Shown one piece after another: positions 26,230-36,025 of a stretch of 64,000 nucleotides of DNA (the stretch's first letter is position 1; each line of letters begins with the position of its first letter). The notes beneath the pieces were generated by a model, which saw only the letters and a list, made by a program, of their open reading frames with translations, was not told where the DNA came from and searched no databases. This DNA is from Rhodoferax sp. BLA1 (GTDB lineage: Bacteria > Pseudomonadota > Gammaproteobacteria > Burkholderiales > Burkholderiaceae_C). A program made the translations under genes and the position numbers. Location: positions 248,001-312,000 of the forward strand of contig NZ_SZVI01000005.1 in NCBI RefSeq assembly GCF_013416775.1, written 5' to 3'.

Positions 26230-28707
26230 TTAGTGACAAATTTTCTGGCTCGGTGGGTGGGTGCTCATGGCCAGCAACAGGTGCTCAAACGCGGCCAACG
26301 GCACCGGTTTGCTGAACAGATAACCCTGGTATTCACGGCAGCCATGTTCAGCCAGAAAAGCCAGCTGCGCTTCGGTCTCGACCCCTTCGGCAATCACGTC
26401 CAGGCCCAGGCTGTTGCCCAGAGCGATGATGGTTTTGACAATCGCCGCGTCATTGTGATCGGTGAGCAGATCACGCACAAAGGACTGGTCAATCTTGAGC
26501 TGGGCCAGTGGCAGGCGCTTCAGGTATGCCAGGGAGGAATACCCCGTGCCGAAATCGTCCAGCGAGAAGCGGATGCCCAGGGCCTGCAGCTCCTCCATGC
26601 GCTGGACCACCGCGTCGGCATCTTCGATCAGGGTGCTTTCGGTCAGCTCCAGCTTGAGTTTGCTGGCCGGGGCACCGGTGCTGACCAAGAGCTGCTGCAC
26701 CTGGTCGGTGAAGTTGAGCTGGCGAAACTGCCGTGCGCTGACGTTGACCGCCAGACTGAGCTGGGCCAGCTCAGGGTGCTTTGACCAGGTGGCCAGCTGG
26801 CGACACGCGGTTTCCAGCACCCAGTTGCCCAGCGGCACAATCAGGCCGGTGTCTTCGGCCAGGGCAATAAAACTGGCTGGCGAGACCATACCTTGCTGCG
26901 GGTGGCGCCAGCGCAGCAGGGTTTCGGCACCGATGGGCTGGCGCTGCTCGTTCATCTGCACCTGGTAGTGCAGTTCAAACTGGCCCAGCCCGAGGGCCTC
27001 ATGCAAATCAGCGTTCATGGCCGCGCGCGCACTGGCTGCGGCCTGCATTGCCGGGTCAAAAAAACGCAAGGTGTTGCGCCCGGCCGCTTTGGCCTGGTAC
27101 ATGGCGGTGTCCACCCGGCGCAGCAACTCTGTGGCCGAGGTCTCCACATCACCAAACAGGGCCACCCCGATGCTGGCAGAGCAGTGGTAGGTGATGGCCT
27201 CACCCTGGGGCCCGGCGGCCAGCTGAAACGGCTGGTTCAAGGCATCCCTGATCTTGGTGGCAATGGCGGCGGCCTGCACCGGGCTGCCCTGGGCGCCACC
27301 GAGGTCTTCGAGGATCACCACAAACTCGTCGCCCCCTAAGCGGGCGGTGGTGTCACCTTGGCGAATGCTGCGACCCAAGCGGGCCGCCACTTCCACCAGC
27401 AGCCCGTCGCCGGTGGTGTGGCCATGGGTGTCGTTGAGCTCCTTGAAGTGGTCCAGGTCGATCATCAGCAAAGCGCCCATGCGGCGATGCCGGGTGCTGG
27501 TGGCCAGCGCATGTTCCAGCCGGTCAAACATGAGCCGCCGGTTGGGCAGCTGGGTCAGCGGGTCAAAAAAGGCCAGTTGGTGGATCCGTTGTTCATGGCG
27601 TTTGCGCTCGGTGATGTCCTGGCTGAAGCCAACGATGCCAACAATGGCATCACCGGCCCGGATCGGTGAGAGCACCACATGAAAGACCCGCAGTGCGCCA
27701 TGGCGCAGAGAATAAGATTCGTATTCGACCTCGACCACCTCACCGGCGTAGGCGCGGCGGTTTTGCGCCAGCCAGACGCTCACATCGTCCTCTTGCCATC
27801 CGGACTCTTCCAATGTTTTGCCCAACTGGCTGCCGACAAACTGGACAGCGGTGGCGTTTTCCATGATGCAGCGCCCGTCCAGGTCGCGTGCCCAGTAGGC
27901 CACCGGGGTGTTGTCGACGATGGCGCGCAGCATGGACTCACTTTCCTGCAAGGCTTGTTCGGCCACCTTGCGGCGTGTGATGCACCTGGAGAGCGCGATA
28001 AAACGTGGCGGCTCGTCGGCAACAGGCGTTTTCTGCGCGACCGACAACTCGAACCACTCGGGTCCCCGCTCCAGATCGAGTCTGTATTGGTGGCCGATCG
28101 AAAAGCCGTTCTCCAAGGCCTCTTGCAGGGCTTGGTAACAGATGTCGGCGGCTGGCGCTGGCAGCACCTCTCGGATTGAGCGCCCGAGCAGTTTGGAAGG
28201 GGCAACCAGACTCCAGTCCTCTCGGGGCACGTGGTGGGCGTGGTAACGGCCTTCCAGGTCCACTTCAAACATCAGGTCAGGAATCGCCTGCAGGGTGGCG
28301 GCAAAACGGTTTTTCAGGGCCTCGAGTTCGTCCTCTTTGCGCTTGCGTTCATCGATGTCGACGGCGATGCCTGCCACCGCGTTGACTTGCCCAGCCTCAT
28401 CCAACAGGGCTTGTTTGAAGCTCAGATAACACCGAACACCTTCATGCCCGAGACTGGGCAAGAAGGCCTCCAAGGTGGCGGGCTGGCCGCTGCTGATCAC
28501 CTGCTGGTCGTGGCTTCTGATGATGTCTGCGGCAGCTGGCGGGAACAGATCGACATCACGCTTGCCAATCACCTGATCGCGGGGCAGACCACGCATGGCG
28601 CAAGCCACATCATTGGCGTAGAGGTAGCGCCCGTCCAGATCCTTGATGTAGATCGGCGTGTGCATGCAGTCGATGGCGGCCCGCAGCTGTTTGTTCTCAT
28701 CGCTCAT
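26230..28707 (-). CDS. Cytoplasmic PAS-PAS-PAS-GGDEF-EAL protein
   Basis: This ~825-residue soluble protein has three PAS modules (first: AIDCMHTPIYIKDLDGRYLYAND; second: IPDLMFEVDLEGRYHAHH; third: VDNTPVAYWARDLDGRC). A GGDEF domain follows with an intact LGGDEFVVIL site and PNRRLMFDRLEHAL start, then an EAL domain (GAETLLRW in place of EALIRW; DDFGTGYSSLAYL intact). The first EAL-signature residues read ETLL rather than EALL, a conservative change. No transmembrane segment is visible. ATG 28707 is preferred; the frame extends to a TTG at 28737 that lacks support. It shares orientation with the membrane-bound paralogue downstream. Confidence 0.92.
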   Translation of the reverse strand: MSDENKQLRAAIDCMHTPIYIKDLDGRYLYANDVACAMRGLPRDQVIGKRDVDLFPPAAADIIRSHDQQVISSGQPATLEAFLPSLGHEGVRCYLSFKQALLDEAGQVNAVAGIAVDIDERKRKEDELEALKNRFAATLQAIPDLMFEVDLEGRYHAHHVPREDWSLVAPSKLLGRSIREVLPAPAADICYQALQEALENGFSIGHQYRLDLERGPEWFELSVAQKTPVADEPPRFIALSRCITRRKVAEQALQESESMLRAIVDNTPVAYWARDLDGRCIMENATAVQFVGSQLGKTLEESGWQEDDVSVWLAQNRRAYAGEVVEVEYESYSLRHGALRVFHVVLSPIRAGDAIVGIVGFSQDITERKRHEQRIHQLAFFDPLTQLPNRRLMFDRLEHALATSTRHRRMGALLMIDLDHFKELNDTHGHTTGDGLLVEVAARLGRSIRQGDTTARLGGDEFVVILEDLGGAQGSPVQAAAIATKIRDALNQPFQLAAGPQGEAITYHCSASIGVALFGDVETSATELLRRVDTAMYQAKAAGRNTLRFFDPAMQAAASARAAMNADLHEALGLGQFELHYQVQMNEQRQPIGAETLLRWRHPQQGMVSPASFIALAEDTGLIVPLGNWVLETACRQLATWSKHPELAQLSLAVNVSARQFRQLNFTDQVQQLLVSTGAPASKLKLELTESTLIEDADAVVQRMEELQALGIRFSLDDFGTGYSSLAYLKRLPLAQLKIDQSFVRDLLTDHNDAAIVKTIIALGNSLGLDVIAEGVETEAQLAFLAEHGCREYQGYLFSKPVPLAAFEHLLLAMSTHPPSQKICH

Positions 28708-29117
28708 GTCAAACTTTTCCCGTGGTTGCCCACTCAAATAGGGTCCCTACACGCTTGGTCATCCCGTCGCCATGGCCGGTGGTCAGACATACATCTTGTC
28801 AGACCGGGCCTGCACGCTGCCTATCTGCAGCCACCCGCAGAGCATAAGCCATCACCTTGTGTCAAGTATGTCAGACCTGTCAAACGGGCGGGATAGTACA
28901 TTTATCGTAGCAATCATTCCTTTTGGGATAAGGGCTGTGGCAATATATCACGCTCAATCTCTGCCTCTGGCAGCCGTGTGTCACGGCGTTACCCAATGGG
29001 TGCTGACGCACGGTCCGGTCTGCCAGCAAGGTCTAGCATCCAGAGCGTCTGTCCTCGCCCTGCCCACGTCAAAAAATTCCTTGACTATTCACGTTTCGAA
29101 CCCATCTACAAAAAACC
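28708..29117. other. 410-base region without a recognised gene
   Basis: This gap separates the divergent PAS-GGDEF-EAL and HlyD-type genes and presumably holds both promoters. Around 28900-28955 there is a possible decayed copy of the hairpin repeat (TTATCGTAGC ... GGGATAAGGGCTGTGGC). A TTGACT at about 29080 could be a -35 element for the downstream operon, but no good -10 follows. I see no convincing small coding sequence. Confidence 0.4.
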
Positions 29118-30089
29118 ATGTCCACCAAGTCAAAAATTGTCATAACGCTGGTGTTGGTGGCTGCCTTGGGCGGTGCCTTTGCCATCTGGCAGATGCGAGC
29201 ACCCGAGTTGCCGCAGGGCCTGTCTTTTGGCAATGGCCGCTTGGAGGCCACCGAGGTGGATGTGGCCACCAAGGTCGGTGGGCGGCTGGCCAGCCTGATC
29301 CCGCACGAAGGTGACCAAGTGGCCCAGGGCCAGACCGTGGCCACCCTTGATGCCGATGACGTTGCCGCCCAGTGGCGCGCCGCTCAGGCCCAGGTGCGCC
29401 AGGCACAACAAGCCACCCGTGCCGCGCAAGCCGGTGTGTCCAAGGCCGAGTCAGATATGGCGCTGGCGCGTATCACCCTGCAACGCTCACAAGAACTGGT
29501 GCAAAAGGGCTTTATCAGCGGTGCCACGCTTGACCGTGATCGCAACACCCAGCAAGGCGCGTTGGCCGGGCTGTCTGCGGCACGTATGCAGGTGGCCGAG
29601 GCCGAGTCCGCCACACAGGCGGCAGTGGCCCGTGGCGAGAGCCTGAGCGCCACTGTCAACGACACCACGCTTAAGGCGCCAATCACCGGGCGCGTGCTCT
29701 ACCGCCTGGCCGAACCGGGTGAGGTGCTGGCGGCTGGCTCCAAGCTGTTGACCCTCTTGAACATGTCGGATGTGTCCATGACCATCTTTTTACCCGCCGC
29801 AGATGCTGGCAAAGTGCTCATTGGCAGCCCGGCGCGTATTGTGCTGGACGCTTTGCCCGAGCAGGTGCTGCCCGCCAGCGTGAGCTTTGTGGCGCCGCGC
29901 GCCCAGTTCACACCCAAAGAGGTGGAGACCCGCAGCGAGCGTGAAAAACTGATGTTCCGTGTCAAGGTCAAGGTCGACGCCACTTGGCTGGCCCAGCATG
30001 AGCAGATCACCAAAGGCGGCATGCCTGGCCTGGCCTACGTGTTGACCGACCCCCAAGCACCCTGGCCGAAGAATTTGCAACTGCGGTAG
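29118..30089 (+). CDS. HlyD-family periplasmic adaptor (YhiI-like)
   Basis: This 323-residue membrane fusion protein has an N-terminal signal anchor (IVITLVLVAALGGAFAIWQM). The lipoyl half-motif LEATEVDVATKVGGRLASLIPHEGDQVAQGQ is followed by a long alpha-hairpin (about residues 75-165), the second lipoyl half (LKAPITGRVLYRLAEPGEVL) and a beta-barrel region ending GMPGLAYVL. It resembles E. coli YhiI/YbhG. It abuts the fused ABC ATPase/permease gene with no intergenic space and is followed by a second permease gene, the yhiI-rbbA-yhhJ arrangement. It probably connects that ABC-2 transporter to an outer membrane channel. Confidence 0.9.
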   Translation: MSTKSKIVITLVLVAALGGAFAIWQMRAPELPQGLSFGNGRLEATEVDVATKVGGRLASLIPHEGDQVAQGQTVATLDADDVAAQWRAAQAQVRQAQQATRAAQAGVSKAESDMALARITLQRSQELVQKGFISGATLDRDRNTQQGALAGLSAARMQVAEAESATQAAVARGESLSATVNDTTLKAPITGRVLYRLAEPGEVLAAGSKLLTLLNMSDVSMTIFLPAADAGKVLIGSPARIVLDALPEQVLPASVSFVAPRAQFTPKEVETRSEREKLMFRVKVKVDATWLAQHEQITKGGMPGLAYVLTDPQAPWPKNLQLR

Positions 30090-32930
30090 TTGGCCGTGAA
30101 CACCCCCGCACCCACCAGCAGCGTCGCCAGCTTGCGGGGTGTGACCCAGCGCTACGGCAAAGTGCTGGCGCTTGACCAGATCACGCTGGACTTGCCCGCA
30201 AGCTGTATGGTGGGCCTGATTGGCCCAGACGGGGTTGGCAAATCGACCCTGCTGGCGCTGCTGGCCGGTGCGCGAGAGATTCAAACTGGCCAGGTGAGCG
30301 CCCTGGGTGCCGACATGGCAGACCGCAAGCAGCGCAACCAAACCCAGCCGCGTATTGCCTACATGCCCCAAGGCCTGGGCAAAAACCTCTATCCCACACT
30401 GTCTGTGTTTGAGAACGTCGACTTTTTTGGCCGCCTGTTTGGGCAAAACGCGGCTGAGCGTGCCACACGCATCACCGAGCTGCTGGCCAGCACCGGGTTG
30501 ACACCGTTTCGCGACCGCCCGGCGGCCAAACTCTCGGGCGGCATGAAACAAAAACTCGGCCTGTGCTGCGCATTGATCCACGACCCCGACCTGCTGATCC
30601 TGGACGAGCCCACCACCGGGGTCGACCCGCTGTCACGCCGCCAGTTCTGGGAGCTGATCGACAACATCCGTGCCCGCCGTCCCGGCATGAGTGTGGTGGT
30701 GGCCACCGCCTACATGGAAGAAGCCGCGGGGTTTGACTGGCTGGTGGCGATGGACGCCGGGCGCGTGCTGGCCACCGGCAGCACGGCCGAGTTACTTGCC
30801 AAAACCGGTCAAACCACGTTGGAAGAAGCCTTCATCGCCCTGCTGCCAGCCGAGCAGCGCAAGGCCCACCACACGCTGGTGATGCCACCGCGCCAGCCCA
30901 GCAGCGGCCCGCCTGCCATCGAGGCCAGCCACCTGACCCAGCGGTTTGGCGACTTCACCGCGGTGAGCGACGTGAGTTTTCGCATCGAACGCGGCGAAAT
31001 CTTTGGCTTTTTGGGCTCCAACGGCTGTGGCAAAACCACCACCATGAAGATGCTCACCGGCCTGCTGCCGCCCACCGAAGGTCAGGCCACCTTGTTTGGC
31101 AAGGTGGTGAATGCCCGCGACCTGGACACCCGCAAACAGGTCGGTTACATGTCGCAGGCGTTTTCGCTGTATGGCGAACTCACGGTGCGGCAAAACCTGG
31201 ACTTACACGCCCATTTGTTCCACTTGCCACCCGACACCATTGGCGCACGGCTGGACGAATTGGTGAAACGGTTTTCGCTCGGTGCGTATCTGGATGAACC
31301 CGCCGCCGGGTTGCCGCTGGGCATTCGCCAGCGGCTGTCACTCGCGGTGGCGGTGGTGCATAGCCCGAAGCTGCTGATCCTGGACGAACCCACCTCGGGC
31401 GTGGACCCGATTGCGCGCGACCAGTTCTGGGAACTGCTGGCCGAGTTGTCGCGCAGCCAGGGCGTCACCATTTTTATCTCGACCCATTTCATGAACGAGG
31501 CCGAGCGCTGTGACCGGATCTCTTTGATGCACGCCGGGCGTGTGCTGGCCAGCGACACCCCCGAAGCGCTGCGGCAAACACGCGGCGCGGCCACGCTGGA
31601 GGACGCTTTTATCAGCTACCTCGAAGAAGCCAGCGGCATTGCGCCCGCTGGCGCAGCACCGCCATCAGAGGTCACCCCAGCCGTGACCGGTGATTCACAG
31701 CCCGCCACTGATGCATCAAAAGCGACTCTAGCCCTTGTCGATAAAGGGAGCAGCGATACAAATACAGGAGCACCTGTCACGCCACGTGTCAACCCACCCC
31801 ATACGGCCTTCAGCCTGCGCCGCCTGCTGGCTTACGCCTACCGCGAGTTTTTGGAGTTGCGCCGCGACCCGATCCGCCTGACTTTTGCCCTCCTGGGCTC
31901 GGTGCTGCTGATGTTTGTGCTGGGTTACGGCATTTCGCTCGACGTGGAAGGCCTGCGTTTTGCCGTGCTCGACCGCGACCAGTCGCCCGAGAGCCGGGCT
32001 TATGTCCAAAACATTGCCGGGTCGCGCTACTTCATCCAGCAGCCCGCCCTCACCAGCAGCGATGACATTGACGAGCGTATGCGCCGCGACGAGTTGTCTT
32101 TGGCGGTGGAGCTGCCAGCGGGCTTTGGGCGCGACCTGCGGCTCGGGCGCCATCCCGAGGTGGGTGTCTGGATCGACGGCGCCATGCCGTTTCGTGGTGA
32201 AACCATCCGTGGTTACGTGCAAGGTCTCCACTACCAGTATGTGAACGAGTTGATCACGGAGGCGACCGGTTCCGCGCCAGTGCAGGCCGCCTCACTGGTG
32301 CTGCGGTACCGCTACAACCAGGATTTCAAAAGCATTTTTGCCATGGTGCCCGCGGTGATTCCGCTGCTGCTGATCTTCATCCCGGCGATCCTGATGGCGC
32401 TCGGTGTGGTGCGTGAAAAAGAGCTGGGCTCCATCACCAACCTGTATGTCACGCCGGTGAGCCGACTGGAGTTTCTGGTGGGTAAACAACTGCCCTACAT
32501 CGCCATGTCGATGGTCAGCTTCTTTTTGCTGTTGTTGCAGGCGGTGGTGGTGTTTGGGGTGCCGGTCAAGGGCAGTGTGCTGGCGCTGAGTTTTGGCGCC
32601 TTGTTGTATGTGACCGCCACCACCGGCATCGGCTTGCTGATCTCCACCTTCACCAACACCCAGATTGCCGCGCTGTTTGGCACCGCCTTGTTGACCATGT
32701 TGCCCACGGTGCAGTTTGCCGGGCTGACCACGCCGGTGAGTTCGCTCGAAGGCCTGGGTTACTGGATCGGGCAGTTTTTCCCGGCGACTTACTTTCTGGT
32801 GATTTGCCGGGGTGTGTTTACCAAGGCGCTGGGTTTTGGTGATTTGATGGGCCAGTTCGCTGCGCTGGCGGCTTTTATCCCGGTGCTGACTTTGCTGAGC
32901 CTGGTGCTGCTGCGCAAGCAGGAGAAATGA
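30090..32930 (+). CDS. Fused ABC-ABC-permease protein (RbbA/YhiH-like)
   Basis: This ~946-residue protein has two ABC ATPase domains followed by an ABC-2 permease. The first ATPase has [33 protein letters not shown] and [13 protein letters not shown]. The second has [18 protein letters not shown] and [12 protein letters not shown], but its signature region reads [15 protein letters not shown] instead of LSGG. The permease part (about residues 580-946) has one N-terminal and five C-terminal transmembrane segments. The order matches RbbA of E. coli. Residues about 542-560 of the inter-domain linker are encoded by a copy of the genome's hairpin repeat. The start is TTG 30090 directly after the previous stop, or GTG 30096. 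It overlaps the next permease gene by ATGA. Confidence 0.9.
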   Translation: MAVNTPAPTSSVASLRGVTQRYGKVLALDQITLDLPASCMVGLIGPDGVGKSTLLALLAGAREIQTGQVSALGADMADRKQRNQTQPRIAYMPQGLGKNLYPTLSVFENVDFFGRLFGQNAAERATRITELLASTGLTPFRDRPAAKLSGGMKQKLGLCCALIHDPDLLILDEPTTGVDPLSRRQFWELIDNIRARRPGMSVVVATAYMEEAAGFDWLVAMDAGRVLATGSTAELLAKTGQTTLEEAFIALLPAEQRKAHHTLVMPPRQPSSGPPAIEASHLTQRFGDFTAVSDVSFRIERGEIFGFLGSNGCGKTTTMKMLTGLLPPTEGQATLFGKVVNARDLDTRKQVGYMSQAFSLYGELTVRQNLDLHAHLFHLPPDTIGARLDELVKRFSLGAYLDEPAAGLPLGIRQRLSLAVAVVHSPKLLILDEPTSGVDPIARDQFWELLAELSRSQGVTIFISTHFMNEAERCDRISLMHAGRVLASDTPEALRQTRGAATLEDAFISYLEEASGIAPAGAAPPSEVTPAVTGDSQPATDASKATLALVDKGSSDTNTGAPVTPRVNPPHTAFSLRRLLAYAYREFLELRRDPIRLTFALLGSVLLMFVLGYGISLDVEGLRFAVLDRDQSPESRAYVQNIAGSRYFIQQPALTSSDDIDERMRRDELSLAVELPAGFGRDLRLGRHPEVGVWIDGAMPFRGETIRGYVQGLHYQYVNELITEATGSAPVQAASLVLRYRYNQDFKSIFAMVPAVIPLLLIFIPAILMALGVVREKELGSITNLYVTPVSRLEFLVGKQLPYIAMSMVSFFLLLLQAVVVFGVPVKGSVLALSFGALLYVTATTGIGLLISTFTNTQIAALFGTALLTMLPTVQFAGLTTPVSSLEGLGYWIGQFFPATYFLVICRGVFTKALGFGDLMGQFAALAAFIPVLTLLSLVLLRKQEK
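31714..31767 (+). repeat. Hairpin repeat copy 6, inside the rbbA-like coding sequence
   Basis: CATCAAAAGCGACTCTAG, CCCTTGTCGATAAAGGG, AGCAGCGATACAAATACAG aligns along its length with intergenic copy 3 at 9644-9697. Here it is read in frame and encodes roughly [19 protein letters not shown] in the linker between the second ATPase and the permease. Confidence 0.75.
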
Positions 32931-34078
32931 GCATGGCTGCCAATCGCTTTGTCGCCAGCCTGTCCAACATCTACCGTCTGGGCATCAAAGAGTTGCGCAG
33001 CCTGGTCGCCGACAAGGTATTGCTGTTGCTGATCATCTGGGCGTTCTCAGGCGGCATTTATGTGGCGTCCACCGCGACCTCGACCGAGCTGCACAACGCG
33101 CCGGTGGCGGTGGTGGACGAGGACCAGTCCCCGCTGTCGCGCCGCCTGGTGGATGCGCTTTACCCGCCCTACTTCAAGCTGCCGCAGCAGATGGCACTGA
33201 ACCAGATGGATGCGGCGATGGACAAGGGCCTGTACTCCTTCACCCTGATCATCCCAGCCCACTTCCAGAGTGACCTGGTGGCCGGGCGCCAGCCCGAGGT
33301 GCAGCTCAACATCGACGCCACCAACATGAGCCAGTCCTTCATCGGGGCGAGTTACATCCAGTCGATTGCCAGCGCCGAGATCACCGAATTTTTGACTGGC
33401 AAACGCGACAGCACGGCGCTGCCGATCCAGTTGGTGACCCGCGTGCGCTTTAACCCGAATCTCAACGGCAAATGGTTTGGCGGGGTGATGGAGGTGATCA
33501 GCAACGTCACCATGTTGACCATCATCCTGGTGGGTGCCGCGCTGATTCGTGAGCGTGAACACGGCACCATCGAGCACCTGCTGGTGATGCCGCTGGCCCC
33601 TTACGAGATCATGCTGGCCAAGATCTGGGCCAACGGGCTGGCGGTGCTGCTGGGCGTGATTTTTGCGATGACGGTGGTGCTGCAGCTGGTGCTCAAGATC
33701 CCGATTGCCGGGTCGGTGACGCTGTTTGTGGGTGCTGCCGCGCTGTACCTGTTTGCGGCCGCGTCCATCGGCATCTATCTGGGCACGCTGGCGCGCTCGA
33801 TGCCGCAGCTGGGCTTGTTGATCATCCTGACCATCATCCCGCTGCAACTCCTTTCAGGCGGTGTGACGCCGCGTGAAAGCATGCCGGAGCTGGTGCAACA
33901 CCTGATGCTGGCCGCACCCACCACCTACTTTGTGCGGCTGGCGCAGGCCATTTTGTACCGGGGCGCCGGGCTGGGCGTGGTGTGGTTTGACATGCTCTGT
34001 ATGCTGGGTGTGGGCAGCGTGTTTTTTGTCGCGGCGCTGCGGCGTTTTCGCAGCTCGGTGACGCAGACGCAGGCTTGA
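32927..34078 (+). CDS. ABC-2 type permease (YhhJ-like)
   Basis: This 383-residue membrane protein of the ABC-2 transporter family has one N-terminal transmembrane helix ([18 protein letters not shown]), a large periplasmic domain (about residues 50-180; [22 protein letters not shown]), then five transmembrane segments. [30 protein letters not shown] is the characteristic cytoplasmic coupling segment. Its gene overlaps the fused ATPase/permease gene by four bases. The two permeases are likely to pair in one exporter with the HlyD-type adaptor. Confidence 0.92.
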   Translation: MSMAANRFVASLSNIYRLGIKELRSLVADKVLLLLIIWAFSGGIYVASTATSTELHNAPVAVVDEDQSPLSRRLVDALYPPYFKLPQQMALNQMDAAMDKGLYSFTLIIPAHFQSDLVAGRQPEVQLNIDATNMSQSFIGASYIQSIASAEITEFLTGKRDSTALPIQLVTRVRFNPNLNGKWFGGVMEVISNVTMLTIILVGAALIREREHGTIEHLLVMPLAPYEIMLAKIWANGLAVLLGVIFAMTVVLQLVLKIPIAGSVTLFVGAAALYLFAAASIGIYLGTLARSMPQLGLLIILTIIPLQLLSGGVTPRESMPELVQHLMLAAPTTYFVRLAQAILYRGAGLGVVWFDMLCMLGVGSVFFVAALRRFRSSVTQTQA

Positions 34079-34084
34079 GTCGTT

Positions 34085-34139
34085 CAGAAATAATAGCTAT
34101 CTGCCCTTTATCTATAAGGGCTGGAGGCCAAAAAGCCTT
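34085..34139 (-). repeat. Intergenic hairpin repeat, copy 7 (3' of the yhhJ-like gene)
   Basis: This copy is in reverse orientation: AGAAATAATAGCTATCTG, CCCTTTATCTATAAGGG, CTGGAGGCCAAAAAGCC. It lies seven bases after the permease stop and marks the left boundary of the low-GC islet that follows. Confidence 0.85.
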
Positions 34140-34445
34140 GGAAGTGTCATCGTTGTCTGCGGTTGCAAAGCAGACAGAAAGCCATGGCGCTTTGTTGAGG
34201 GGGCTCACCGGCTGTGGGTGGTAGGAGATGGGTTCAGCCGCCGCTCCAACCCATCCCCTGCTGATTGTCGCTGTTGGAGCGCGAACAGGGCGGTCCGAAC
34301 TCTGCAGGCCTCATCTGACAAGTCAGCAGTGAAAGTTGTCCCCGTACCCTACGGATAATGTGGCCACCTGCAATGGGTGCCACCAAGGCCACGCCACACT
34401 GTCAACCAGCGCCTCCACCCGATGCATGCAACCAAAGGGGAGAAC
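34140..34445. other. Intergenic region upstream of the AbiTii-domain gene
   Basis: No gene was recognised in these ~300 bases. The segment probably contains the promoter of the AbiTii-domain gene. It ends with AAAGGGGAGAAC directly in front of the chosen start, which is a plausible ribosome-binding site. Confidence 0.4.
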
Positions 34446-35357
34446 ATGCCTGCACTCGTGCCCGAGCTTGTCGATATGGCAAGCTCACCAGCCGTATCAA
34501 CAGCTAACCTACTGCGCCGCGCCCTTGTCGTGGCCCGCCGCCTTGCTGTCCCTGAGCTTGTGTGCTGGATCAATTCCGAGCTAAATGGCTACGATGGAGA
34601 GGTTCCCGACTATCGGGTAATTTCCGGGCACCTGTTTGCGGAGGATCTTTATCGCAAATCGGTTCCGTTCATGGTTCCGCCTGAAATCGCGGACATGTTG
34701 ACGAATATGAAGCTGTACGAATCCATCCCAGAACTCATTCAGTTCTCTCAAAGTGGCCAAATGTTGCGGCGCTACTTTCCTCCCGATGGTGAACAGCTTC
34801 TTATGTGCATGATGCAAGAGGGGTCAGGATACGCAACGCGCCCATTTTTGAAGTTCTCTTGTATACAAGTGACCGGCGTGATAGAGCGTGTCAGAAGCCG
34901 CATTCTTGATTGGGCGCTAGACCTTGAAGGGCGCGGGATCATCGGTGAAGGAATGTCCTTTACGCAACAGGAGAAGCAAGCCGTGCAAGAACAGCATTTT
35001 CATTTTGTCAACGTGTCGGGCTCGCAGATTCAGATCAGTTCCAACGGATCAACCCAGACCCAAGCCAACCCCACCACGGGCACCGACCTTGATGCACTGC
35101 GCGGCTTGATCGAAGCCCTGGGCGCTGCCCTTGACCGTGGTGCCGTACAAGGCGATGTAGCCGACGAACTGCGGGCCGAACTGGCGACCCTGAAGGCGCA
35201 AGCCACTTCACCGAAGCCGAAGTGGGAAATCATCAAAGCCACAGCCCTCAGCATCAAGACCGTTGCTGAGGGCGCAGCGGGCAGCATCCTGGGTGAACTG
35301 GCGAAGCCGCACGTTCAAACGTTGCTGGCCCTTGCTGCTGGCGCTATTAAGGGCTAA
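34446..35357 (+). CDS. AbiTii-domain protein, possible abortive-infection/defence gene
   Basis: This 303-residue protein has an N-terminal AbiTii-like domain (about residues 1-110): LLRRALVVARRLAVPELVCWINSELNGY followed by VPDYRVISG. That is the typical helical start with a W-xx-SELNGY box. A middle region (about 150-190) ends in EKQAVQEQHFHFVNVSGSQIQI, then a helical segment (LDALRGLIEALGAALDRG...LRAELATLKAQ). The tail contains small-residue-rich helices (VAEGAAGSILGELAKPHVQTLLALAAGAIKG) that might contact membranes. AbiTii is known from lactococcal AbiT phage resistance; here only the domain is shared. Base composition is visibly less GC-rich than its neighbours, suggesting acquisition. Confidence 0.78.
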   Translation: MPALVPELVDMASSPAVSTANLLRRALVVARRLAVPELVCWINSELNGYDGEVPDYRVISGHLFAEDLYRKSVPFMVPPEIADMLTNMKLYESIPELIQFSQSGQMLRRYFPPDGEQLLMCMMQEGSGYATRPFLKFSCIQVTGVIERVRSRILDWALDLEGRGIIGEGMSFTQQEKQAVQEQHFHFVNVSGSQIQISSNGSTQTQANPTTGTDLDALRGLIEALGAALDRGAVQGDVADELRAELATLKAQATSPKPKWEIIKATALSIKTVAEGAAGSILGELAKPHVQTLLALAAGAIKG

Positions 35358-35395
35358 TGGTTCATTGCGCTTGATTGCGAAGGGAGCGCAGTCAC

Positions 35396-36025
35396 TCACC
35401 AGACCCCGTCAATCGACGGGGCACGCAAGACAAGCTTCTTGGGCGTGCCTTGGCTATCACCTAGGGCCAGTTCCTTCAATGCCGATGGAGGACGGCGGAA
35501 CCATGAAAGGCAAACGTTCGCTAGGTCAATCGAGCTTCCAGATTGGCTGTCAATAAGCGACTCAGCAAGCGCAGAATCGTGCTCCAAGTAGTAGTCCCCT
35601 GTCCGCCGTAGATCGTTTATGCAGGTCTTCTGATCGGCCAAAGGCTTCTGAAGCATCCACCTTGGCACGTGCTGCACGTGCCCGTCTTCCTTGAAGCCTA
35701 TGCCCATGATGGGGGCCATGAAGTCAATCAGCCAGCCTTTGCATTCGACCCACGCATGAAACGCTTGACTATCGCTTTCAGGTCCGTCCCCCATGCGTCC
35801 GTACATGGCGACGGTTGAGTTTTTTTCGTTAACCATCATCGCCATGACTCCGGTGCTGATCGTGGCGGGTAGCTTGTAATGCTCCCGAAGGATCAATGTC
35901 CCAGCGATAGTGAACAGGATGCAGGCCCGATGCGTGCAGGCAACTTCGCTCGCCTGAAGTACGCTGTAGATAACCTGATAGATACGCTGATAGTCCGGCA
36001 ACGGAAGCAGTGGGTGTGTCTTCAT
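35396..36025 (-). CDS. DUF2026-like protein with possible Cys-His-Asp transglutaminase/protease fold
   Basis: This 209-residue protein begins MKTHPLLPLPDYQRIYQVIYSVL, which I associate with the DUF2026 family (recollection, not searched). A potential papain/transglutaminase-like triad is visible: Cys in THRACILFTIAGTLIL (about residue 35), His in AFHAWVECKGWL (about 91) and Asp in the same segment (WLIDF). The HAWVE-x-GWLIDF pattern is the usual His/Asp layout of that fold. No function is established. The gene converges on the AbiTii-domain gene across a 38-base gap, and both share lower GC, so they probably form one acquired islet. Confidence 0.75.
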   Translation of the reverse strand: MKTHPLLPLPDYQRIYQVIYSVLQASEVACTHRACILFTIAGTLILREHYKLPATISTGVMAMMVNEKNSTVAMYGRMGDGPESDSQAFHAWVECKGWLIDFMAPIMGIGFKEDGHVQHVPRWMLQKPLADQKTCINDLRRTGDYYLEHDSALAESLIDSQSGSSIDLANVCLSWFRRPPSALKELALGDSQGTPKKLVLRAPSIDGVW

